The notes beneath the pieces are model-generated. The model saw nothing but the letters and a program-made list of their open reading frames with translations. It did no database searches and was not told where the DNA came from. The position numbers and the translations under genes are program-made. Below, piece by piece: positions 1 to 5,496 of a DNA stretch of 8,572 nt. The stretch's first letter is position 1; every line of letters begins with the position of its first letter. The stretch covers positions 1-8,572 of the forward strand of contig CAMLEL010000079.1 in the NCBI GenBank assembly GCA_946478935.1, given 5' to 3'. Source of the stretch: an uncultured Armatimonadota bacterium. Its GTDB lineage: Bacteria > Armatimonadota > Fimbriimonadia > Fimbriimonadales > Fimbriimonadaceae.

Positions 1-1283
1 GATAGTTCTCGAAGTAAGTTTTGAAGCATCTCGGAACCTGCCGAAATGGTTCGCCGGAACAACGACTCTTCACCCTTCAGGGTCTCAACGATCATCTCTT
101 GCCGCTCGATCAGTTCCGAGTAGTGGTGACCCATCGCTTCGACCACTCCTTCGTACACCAAGTGAAAGAAGGGCTCTTCAAAGCCCAGGACACGCTGGCC
201 CTTGAGAACCGCGCGTCGGATCAGGCGACGAAGGACATAACCTCGGCCGGAGTTGCCCGGCAATACGCCGTCAGCGATGCAGAAGCAGGCAGTCCGAATG
301 TGATCGGCAATGATGCGGGCCGCTGTATCCTTTTGCGGTTCAAGACCATAGACGAACTTAACCCCGGGTGGAAGGGAGTTGAGCGGCTTGCCCCCAAACT
401 GAAGGCTAGTGGGGTTGCCGATCTCCTCGATCTTCTGGATAATTGGCTGGAACGCGTCGGTGTCGTAAACGCTCTTGAACCCTCCCAACACCGCCGCCGT
501 GCGCTCCAGGCCCATGCCGGTATCCACGGACTGGAAGGGAAGTGACGGCATGCCCGTTTTGCGAAACCCATCGGAAGGACGCTCGGGATTCTTCAACTCA
601 CCCTGCCACTCGAATTGGATGAACACGTCGTTCCAAATTTCGAGCCAGTTCTTGGCGGCATCATCTTTGAGCCAATCCTCACGTGTGTAGCCCTCCTGTG
701 GTGGAGGCGCATCGGAGGTCCAGAAGAACATCTCTGAGTTGGGTCCGCAAGGCCCCGGAGGTCCGTTCGAGAAGGCTCCCGCGGGCCAGTAATTGGTTTC
801 TTCGCCCAAGCGAAACACGCGGTAGGTCGCGTCGATGCCGACCGAGGCGAAGTGCTCCTTCCAGTAGCCGTAGGTCTCGTCGTCCTCTTCAAAAACCGTA
901 AAGCTGAGGCGCTGAGGATCCAAGCCGAGCCATTCCGGCGAAGTCAGAAACTCCCAGGAATAGGCGATCGCTTCCTTTTTGAAGTAGTCCCCAAACGAGA
1001 AGTTGCCGAGCATCTCAAAGAAGGTCAGGTGGCTGAGATTGCCCACATCTTCGATGTCGCCGGTGCGGACGCACTTCTGGGCGGTCGTCAGGCGTTTGTT
1101 GGGTGGTTCGGCGATGCCTCGAAAGTACGGCTTGAACTGCACCATTCCGGCGCCGTTAAAGAGCAGACTCTCGTCGAGTCGGCCGGTCACATCGACAGGA
1201 ATCAGTGAGCCCGAGGGAAAGACATCGTGTCCCTTGGACTTGAAGAATTGAAGGTACTTTTCACGCAGTTCGCGAACCGTCAT
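1..1283 (-). CDS. alaS: alanine--tRNA ligase (AlaRS), N-terminal part; 3' end outside the window
   Basis: AlaRS charges tRNA-Ala with alanine in the cytoplasm. Reading the minus strand from ATG at 1283 gives 427 open codons to the window edge, so only the aminoacylation domain and the start of the tRNA-binding region are present. The editing domain with its HxxxH/CxxxH zinc site and the C-Ala domain would lie outside. Visible landmarks are an N-terminal MTVRELREKYLQFFKSKGH (typical AlaRS start), QKCVRTGDIEDVGN near residues 70-82, FFEMLGNFSFGDYF at 88-101, GPPGPCGPNSEMFF at 174-187, the motif-3 sequence SVDTGMGLER at 252-261, and ADHIRTACFCIADGV followed by RGYVLRRLIRRAV at 326-359. The usual GPCSE core reads GPNSE here, and residues about 190-245 form a longer loop than in the E. 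coli enzyme. The start has no Shine-Dalgarno sequence. It lies 63 nt downstream of the SGNH gene on the same strand. Confidence 0.96.
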   Translation of the reverse strand, partial: MTVRELREKYLQFFKSKGHDVFPSGSLIPVDVTGRLDESLLFNGAGMVQFKPYFRGIAEPPNKRLTTAQKCVRTGDIEDVGNLSHLTFFEMLGNFSFGDYFKKEAIAYSWEFLTSPEWLGLDPQRLSFTVFEEDDETYGYWKEHFASVGIDATYRVFRLGEETNYWPAGAFSNGPPGPCGPNSEMFFWTSDAPPPQEGYTREDWLKDDAAKNWLEIWNDVFIQFEWQGELKNPERPSDGFRKTGMPSLPFQSVDTGMGLERTAAVLGGFKSVYDTDAFQPIIQKIEEIGNPTSLQFGGKPLNSLPPGVKFVYGLEPQKDTAARIIADHIRTACFCIADGVLPGNSGRGYVLRRLIRRAVLKGQRVLGFEEPFFHLVYEGVVEAMGHHYSELIERQEMIVETLKGEESLFRRTISAGSEMLQNLLREL

Positions 1284-1322
1284 CGAAGCGTATAGGGTAC
1301 CAGCCCGCCTCTGGTTCTCCAA
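1284..1322 (-). promoter_or_regulatory. putative short-leader promoter of alaS
   Basis: On the minus strand, TTGGAG (1317-1322) and TACCCT (1294-1299) are separated by exactly 17 bp, and the -10-like box ends 10 nt before the alaS ATG. No Shine-Dalgarno-like sequence lies between them. The boxes match the sigma-70 consensus only partly (TTG and TANNNT), so this rests on the spacing and on the same arrangement before the neighbouring gene. If real, the leader would be only a few nucleotides long. Confidence 0.35.
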
Positions 1323-1346
1323 CTGTTGATCAGTGCCGATGGTTGG

Positions 1347-1940
1347 TCAGAGGATTTCTTGTAAGGCATGGAGCAGGTGATCTGAAATCAGCTGATGGCC
1401 CAAATCGGATGGATGAACTCCATCTTGCGCCAGTTCCGCTGCTTCAGATCGGCAGGTAGCGGCGGCAAATAATCCGTCCAGTGGCACGTACCGATCGGCA
1501 AATCTTGAAGCGACCCGCCTGACAGCTTGGATGCGTGGATCCAAGTCTGTGCGCCATTTCAGTCGATCCTCAGGCACAGGTAGCAGGAAGGGCTCCAGCA
1601 GGATCAATTTGGATTTTATGTAAGTGCATGCCTCGCAGATCCTGGCGAGGGACTGCTCGAAATCATCGATCGGAGAAGCCGTATTCGAATCGAAGCGCCT
1701 CCAAGTGTCGTTGATTCCGATCAGGATGGTGACGATATCCGGGTTGAGATCCAGGCAGTCGGCTTGCCAACGGGCTTCCAAATCGTAAACTCGATTGCCA
1801 CTGATGCCCCGATTCAAGCAGGTGATCTCTGACCCAAGAGCCTGGGTGGTTTTGAGCACGTAACCGTTCCCGAAAGATCCTGGATCGCTACGGTCGCGGC
1901 CAGCGTCGGTGATGCTATCTCCTTGAAAGACGATCCTCAT
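1347..1940 (-). CDS. SGNH/GDSL-type esterase or acylhydrolase
   Basis: A 197-aa single-domain SGNH hydrolase, a family that cleaves ester bonds of lipids, acylated sugars or similar substrates with a Ser-His-Asp arrangement. All family blocks are visible. Block I is FQGDSIT with nucleophile Ser9. Block II is NRGISGNR (43-50), with Gly for the oxyanion hole. Block III is IGINDTW (74-80) with Asn77. Block V is DGVHPSDLGH, with Asp173 and His176. The family, and hence a hydrolase activity, is secure; the substrate cannot be told from sequence. There is no signal peptide or membrane segment, so the protein is probably cytosolic. The length is close to the family minimum and complete, ending in TGA. 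The ATG has no Shine-Dalgarno sequence but has promoter-like boxes just upstream. alaS follows on the same strand after 63 nt, which may simply be neighbourhood rather than function. Confidence 0.93.
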   Translation of the reverse strand: MRIVFQGDSITDAGRDRSDPGSFGNGYVLKTTQALGSEITCLNRGISGNRVYDLEARWQADCLDLNPDIVTILIGINDTWRRFDSNTASPIDDFEQSLARICEACTYIKSKLILLEPFLLPVPEDRLKWRTDLDPRIQAVRRVASRFADRYVPLDGLFAAATCRSEAAELAQDGVHPSDLGHQLISDHLLHALQEIL

Positions 1941-1981
1941 GATCGGGATGGGAGGTTACCAGCGAACGCACAAAGTCCCAA
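1941..1981 (-). promoter_or_regulatory. putative short-leader promoter of the SGNH hydrolase gene
   Basis: On the minus strand, TTGGGA (1976-1981) and TAACCT (1953-1958) are 17 bp apart, and the -10-like box ends 12 nt before the ATG at 1940. No purine-rich ribosome binding site is present; the sequence there is C-rich. The layout is nearly the same as in front of alaS, which is the main reason to report it. Confidence 0.35.
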
Positions 1982-2060
1982 TCTGCCTCGCGGATGGGAA
2001 CCCACCTCCGGATCGCAAAGTATTGCTTGTGAGCCGTGAGAATGGCCGGTTGGAGACAAG

Positions 2061-2243
2061 ATGGGTTTGGAAATGAAATGCGTCTGCGAACGATGCGGGA
2101 AGTCGCTTGAATGGGAAAGCGATGCTTTCATCTGCAGTTTTGAATGCACATACTGCATCGATTGTGCCGAAGAGTTGGAATGGACCTGCGCCTCATGTGG
2201 CGGCGAGCTTTCCCCAAGGCCCCGGCGGGCCGTCGCCAGCTAA
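2061..2243 (+). CDS. DUF1272 domain small zinc-ribbon-like protein
   Basis: A 60-aa protein that I recognise as DUF1272 from its pattern of cysteine pairs and the conserved centre and tail: CERCGK (9-14), ICSFECTYCIDCAEE (24-38), CASCGGEL (43-50), then PRPRR. The CxxC knuckles suggest a bound zinc ion. The family is widespread, about this length, and has no established function. The ATG at 2061 is preceded by GGAG at 2052-2055 with 5 nt spacing, a good ribosome binding site, and the next in-frame ATG (codon 5) is less well placed. It diverges from the SGNH gene with about 120 nt between the starts. The following operon is over 200 nt downstream, so it is probably transcribed separately. Confidence 0.88.
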   Translation: MGLEMKCVCERCGKSLEWESDAFICSFECTYCIDCAEELEWTCASCGGELSPRPRRAVAS

Positions 2244-2254
2244 GAAGTTTTTTT
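2202..2254 (+). terminator. possible weak intrinsic terminator after the DUF1272 gene
   Basis: GGCGA (2202-2206) can pair with TCGCC (2233-2237), and inside it GGCCC (2218-2222) pairs with GGGCC (2227-2231). A run of seven T residues follows at 2248-2254, about 10 nt after the stem. The stem lies inside the coding end and the gap to the T run is long, so it is a poor fit to a classical rho-independent terminator. Confidence 0.22.
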
Positions 2255-2332
2255 GGCGTTTTTGCGAACTTTATGGCGTCAAACACCCGACCATGATAAT
2301 GAGACTCAACCGCTGACGGCTTCCGGCGGGGC

Positions 2333-2450
2333 ACAACGCACCAAGTGCGTTAATTACGTATTTCACTTTTATATACTGAAGTAATCAATTTAGTCTCCCT
2401 TCGCCTTATTTATTTAAAATCACTGAACATTAGTCCCATTGGTGCGTTGT
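2333..2450. repeat. perfect 12-bp inverted repeat flanking a 94-bp AT-rich spacer
   Basis: ACAACGCACCAA at 2333-2344 is the exact reverse complement of TTGGTGCGTTGT at 2439-2450. The left arm also forms a compact hairpin with the sequence just inside it: AACGCAC (2335-2341), loop CAA, GTGCGTT (2345-2351). The spacer is clearly richer in A and T than the flanking DNA. No target-site duplication is visible directly outside the arms. It could be a paired operator in the promoter region of the downstream operon, or a small non-autonomous element remnant. No gene fits in the 2244-2457 stretch. Confidence 0.6.
2350..2420 (+). promoter_or_regulatory. AT-rich candidate promoter region of the 2458-6984 operon
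   Basis: Two -10-like boxes occur between the arms of the inverted repeat: TATACT at 2372-2377 (with a weak TTAATT at 2350-2355 about 16 bp upstream) and TAAAAT at 2415-2420 with no convincing -35 box. Either would start transcripts into the small gene at 2458. The choice between them is not supported by sequence alone. Confidence 0.35.
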
Positions 2451-2452
2451 TC

Positions 2453-2464
2453 AGTTCATGAACT
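2453..2464. promoter_or_regulatory. 12-bp palindrome spanning the first start codon of the operon
   Basis: AGTTCATGAACT is a perfect palindrome, and the ATG of the small gene (2458-2460) lies at its centre. It sits 2 nt beyond the right arm of the inverted repeat. It could be an operator half-site pair or a structure over the start codon. It may also be chance, since a palindrome of this length is not rare. Confidence 0.3.
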
Positions 2465-2628
2465 CTTTGCCGCTTGTGCACCTCGCGTATCTGGATGGTG
2501 GGTCTGGAAGCATGATCTTCCAAATCGTTATCGCCTCAGTCCTTTCCCTTGGGTACATCGTGAAGACGCAATGGGCCAATCTGCGCGCCATTGTTCAAGT
2601 GAATCGGAAAGACCGCACTCAAGAATAA
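2458..2628 (+). CDS. small single-pass membrane protein with YLDGGSGS motif
   Basis: A 56-aa open reading frame, too short for many gene callers. It reads MNSLPLVHLAYLDGGSGS at the N terminus, then a hydrophobic stretch from about residue 19 to 35 (MIFQIVIASVLSLGYIV), then a basic, polar tail. The AYLDxGSGS-plus-hydrophobic-helix layout resembles small proteins (usually with YLDPGTGS/YLDPGSGS) that I recall beside sulfatase-like membrane enzymes in surface-polysaccharide loci. Their function is not established to my knowledge. Its TAA overlaps the ATG of the methyltransferase gene as TAATG, which supports both as real and coupled. ATG 2458 is the only usual start codon after the in-frame stop at 2431. 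There is no Shine-Dalgarno sequence. The proline of the usual motif is replaced by glycine here. Confidence 0.72.
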   Translation: MNSLPLVHLAYLDGGSGSMIFQIVIASVLSLGYIVKTQWANLRAIVQVNRKDRTQE

Positions 2629-3992
2629 TGCGCCCGAGGAGGTTAGGGTCCTCTTTTCGCGATCCATCAGGATTCGTTTTTGAAAAAGGTGGTTGCCTTT
2701 TTCGCCATATCGACGCATCTTTTATAGAAGAGTTTCGAGCAGTAGAAAGCTCCAAGTTCTTTCAGCGGTCGGTGGCGGATGGGCACATCGTTGCTCATGC
2801 GCCTGAGCGCACCGAGGCCGATGGAAGCTTGGTGGTGCGTCCGGAGCGAATCCCATTCATTTCATACCCGTATGAATGGTGCTTCAGCCAACTCAAGGAT
2901 GCGGCTCTATTGACGCTCAGGCTTCAAAAGATCGGAATTCAGGAGGGATTCACCCTGAAGGATGCGACGGCGTATAACGTTCAGTTCAGGGGATGCAAGC
3001 CGGTTTTCATCGACACCTTGTCGTTCGAGCGGAGCGTCAATGGAGCGCCCTGGGTTGGCTACCGGCAGTTCTGCCAGCACTTTCTGGCGCCGCTGGCTTT
3101 GATGTCGTACCGAGACGTCCGCATGTCCCTGCTGCTTCGGGCGAACATCGATGGCATCCCGATCGACCTTGCCTCGCACTTGCTGCCCTTGAGGAGCAAA
3201 AGCAACGTGGGGCTCCTCAGTCACATTCACCTTCATGCGAAGGCGAACGAGCGGCAAGGCGCGGTTATGGAAGTTGGCAGAGGCGTGAGCCTGACCAGTC
3301 AATTGGCTCTGCTGGACAACCTCGAAGGCACGATCGAAAAGCTGCAAATGCCCAAGCGACAGTCCACCTGGTCGAACTATTACGACGATACGAGTTATTC
3401 GGACAGCTCAATCCGCGAAAAGGAGGCGATCGTGGCCGAGCTGCTGCCGAGGGCCGCCAAAGCGGGCCAGACTTGCTGGGATTTCGGAGGTAATACCGGC
3501 AGGTTCAGCCGAATCGCACTCGATGCCGGCCTCAAGGTGATCATGTGGGATTTCGACCATGTCGCGGTTGACACGGCCTATCGAGAGGCAAAAAGTACGC
3601 AAGCCGATTCATTTCTGCCACTGATACAGGATCTCACGAATCCATCGCCGAGGCTGGGCTGGAACTTGAACGAACGATCTTCGATCAAGGACCGAGGCAA
3701 GCCGGATGTTTTGATGGCGCTGGCGCTGGTTCACCACCTTTGTATTGGGCACTCGACACCATTAGAGTTGATTGCCGAGTTCTTCTCGGAGATTGCGGAC
3801 CATCTCATCATCGAATTTGTGCCGCCCGAGGATCCCCAGGTCAAACGGATGATGCACGCCCGAAGCGAAAAAGTACACGCCTACGACCGGTCGAGCTTTG
3901 AGCAGGCGTTTGGTGAGTTCTATCGCGTTGAAGCTCAGCGAAACGTAGGGGACTCTGGTCGAATTCTTTATTTGTTTGCGAAAACGGAATGA
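2628..3992 (+). CDS. two-part protein: kinase-like N-terminal half and class I SAM-dependent methyltransferase (NoeA-like)
   Basis: A 454-aa cytosolic protein. The C-terminal half is a Rossmann-fold methyltransferase: motif I WDFGGNTGRFS near residues 284-294, the acidic ribose-binding end of strand 2 (WDFD, 307-310), and ALALVHHL near 364-371. The N-terminal half matches what I recall of proteins annotated as NoeA-related methyltransferases: RDPSGFVF near the start, PYEWCFSQLKDAALLTL, then TLKDATAYNVQF and PVFIDTLSFE. The last two carry Asp112, Asn117 and Asp129 with kinase-like spacing. I chose ATG 2628 because the conserved region begins a few residues later and the codon overlaps the stop of the small gene upstream. 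The frame is open back to a TTG at 2439, but that would add 63 poorly conserved-looking residues and overlap the small gene completely. The 3' end overlaps the next gene by ATGA. The substrate is unknown; a glycan or lipid-linked intermediate is inferred from context. Confidence 0.88.
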   Translation: MRPRRLGSSFRDPSGFVFEKGGCLFRHIDASFIEEFRAVESSKFFQRSVADGHIVAHAPERTEADGSLVVRPERIPFISYPYEWCFSQLKDAALLTLRLQKIGIQEGFTLKDATAYNVQFRGCKPVFIDTLSFERSVNGAPWVGYRQFCQHFLAPLALMSYRDVRMSLLLRANIDGIPIDLASHLLPLRSKSNVGLLSHIHLHAKANERQGAVMEVGRGVSLTSQLALLDNLEGTIEKLQMPKRQSTWSNYYDDTSYSDSSIREKEAIVAELLPRAAKAGQTCWDFGGNTGRFSRIALDAGLKVIMWDFDHVAVDTAYREAKSTQADSFLPLIQDLTNPSPRLGWNLNERSSIKDRGKPDVLMALALVHHLCIGHSTPLELIAEFFSEIADHLIIEFVPPEDPQVKRMMHARSEKVHAYDRSSFEQAFGEFYRVEAQRNVGDSGRILYLFAKTE

Positions 3993-5485
3993 AGTTTTTG
4001 AAGAAACTCTATCCCGTGCTCTTGAGCGCATACCCGCTGCTGTCACTATACTCAGCGAATCAATCTCTGCTGCCCATGAACGAATTGATTCGCCCGTTGG
4101 TTATATGGGCCTGTCTGTCTGTTCTCTTGACGCTACTACTCAATCTATTGACGAAGGATTACGCCAAAGCTTCAGTTGGGGTATCAGCGGTACTTGTTTC
4201 GATGCTGACGTACTCGGCATGGTCTGAGTGGCTTCCAGTTATACTGGACAGTCCACTCTATGTTGTTATCTGGGCGGTTGTGACACTATTGGGAGCAACT
4301 CTGCTGATGCGATTCTGGCGTTGGCATACAGCATTGGCTATATTTGCCGGCGCACTATGCCTCATGGCGATTGGATCGATCGTCGGCGCAGGGGTATCAC
4401 GCAGTGATCGAACCGAAGCCACAGAACTGGACCGCACAGATGCTCGACCCGATGAACATCATCCCGACATCATCTACATCATTTTAGACGGATATGGGCG
4501 AAGCGATGTATTCGAGGAAATGTACGATTTCTCAGACAAGGATTTTCTAGCTGCTTTGAGCAAGCGCGGATTCAAAACTGCAACACAGGCACATGCCAAT
4601 TATTGTCAAACGGAACTTTCTATTTCAAGTTCGTTAAATTTGGATTATGTCCAGAGTCTAAGCTCAATCACAAAGTCAAATGAACGCCCGTCCTTTCAGA
4701 CCGCGATCAATGATAATGCTCTATTGAAGTATCTGCGTGAAAAGGAATATGAGTTCACGTATATCGGAACGGGGTTTCCGCCCCTGCAATTTACCGATGC
4801 GGGACAATCGTACGGTCGGAAGGGACTTGGATTGTTCGAAATCCTGTTGATTCAGAAAACTCCGTTTCGATCGTTGCTGGAGGGACCACTATCACAGTTC
4901 GAGACCAGGCGACGTCTGATCGACGATGCCTTCCAAAAACTCGGAAACGTTCGATTCCGGCAAAAAGGACCAAGATTTACATTTGCCCATATTCTTGCGC
5001 CCCATCCGCCGTTCGTCTTTGGACCAAACGGAGAAAAACGTCTTCCGAAATACGCATATGGTTTTTGGGATGGAAGCGACTATATGCGAGTGGCGGGAAG
5101 TCAGGAGAGTTATCGATTAGGTTACCGAGACCAGAGCCAGCATATTGCGAAGAAGGTTTTGGCTGCGGTGGACGAGATTCTCAAGCAATACAAAGAGCCA
5201 CCGATCATCTTGATTCAGGGTGATCATGGGCCGAAGCTCGGACTCGATCAATCGAGTTTGGAAAGCACCAACATTCACGAGTGTTTTCCAATCCTGAGTA
5301 CCTACCTGGGGCCACCTCAATTGTTGGCCGAGATCTATCCGGACATGACACCCGTCAACAGCTTTCGAACCATTTTGCGCGTGGTTTTTGGAGAATCTCT
5401 CCAGAACCTTCCGGATAGGAGTTGGTATTCGACATTCGGACGACCTTTGGAGTTCACAGAGGTGACTGACCGGCTGAAGAAGTAA
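3989..5485 (+). CDS. membrane-anchored sulfatase/alkaline-phosphatase-superfamily protein (LTA-synthase-like)
   Basis: A 498-aa protein with about five hydrophobic segments (near residues 5-23, 34-54, 61-76, 88-108 and 113-136), followed by a large extracytoplasmic domain. That domain has the alkaline-phosphatase superfamily layout: PDIIYIILDGYGRSD (159-173, metal-binding Asp167), NYCQTELSISSSLN (204-217, with Thr208 the likely nucleophile by analogy to LTA synthase), ILAPHPPFVF (335-344, His339) and LIQGDHGPK (408-416, metal ligands Asp412 and His413). Relatives hydrolyse or transfer phospho- or sulfo-groups, for example phosphoglycerol onto surface polymers; which of these applies here is inference. 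The ATG overlaps the upstream TGA as ATGA, so translation is probably coupled. The gene is visibly more AT-rich, with different codon choice, than alaS or the ankyrin gene, which suggests it was acquired horizontally. Confidence 0.92.
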   Translation: MKFLKKLYPVLLSAYPLLSLYSANQSLLPMNELIRPLVIWACLSVLLTLLLNLLTKDYAKASVGVSAVLVSMLTYSAWSEWLPVILDSPLYVVIWAVVTLLGATLLMRFWRWHTALAIFAGALCLMAIGSIVGAGVSRSDRTEATELDRTDARPDEHHPDIIYIILDGYGRSDVFEEMYDFSDKDFLAALSKRGFKTATQAHANYCQTELSISSSLNLDYVQSLSSITKSNERPSFQTAINDNALLKYLREKEYEFTYIGTGFPPLQFTDAGQSYGRKGLGLFEILLIQKTPFRSLLEGPLSQFETRRRLIDDAFQKLGNVRFRQKGPRFTFAHILAPHPPFVFGPNGEKRLPKYAYGFWDGSDYMRVAGSQESYRLGYRDQSQHIAKKVLAAVDEILKQYKEPPIILIQGDHGPKLGLDQSSLESTNIHECFPILSTYLGPPQLLAEIYPDMTPVNSFRTILRVVFGESLQNLPDRSWYSTFGRPLEFTEVTDRLKK

Positions 5486-5496
5486 ATTGAAATGCC

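Noticed and set aside
21..545. 174-aa plus-strand open reading frame
   Set aside because: It lies entirely antisense to alaS, whose minus-strand frame is uninterrupted and carries all AlaRS motifs.
2128..2334. Minus-strand 68-aa open reading frame over the DUF1272 gene and the gap after it
   Set aside because: It overlaps the well-supported DUF1272 gene, has no recognisable motif and no ribosome binding site worth noting.
2333..2457. Integron attC-like recombination site
   Set aside because: The paired arms and about 120-bp length recall attC sites, but the outer boxes do not fit RYYYAAC and GTTRRRY and no integrase or cassette array is visible.
2453..2464. LexA-type SOS box
   Set aside because: The GTTC/GAAC content recalls SOS boxes, but the palindrome lacks the gap between half-sites seen in known LexA operators.
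2439..2627. Extension of the methyltransferase to a TTG start at 2439
   Set aside because: It would cover the small membrane-protein gene completely, begin inside the inverted-repeat arm and add 63 residues with no domain-like features, whereas ATG 2628 sits just before the conserved region with a TAATG overlap.
2907..3347. 146-aa minus-strand open reading frame
   Set aside because: It is antisense to the kinase-like half of the methyltransferase gene, without recognisable motifs.
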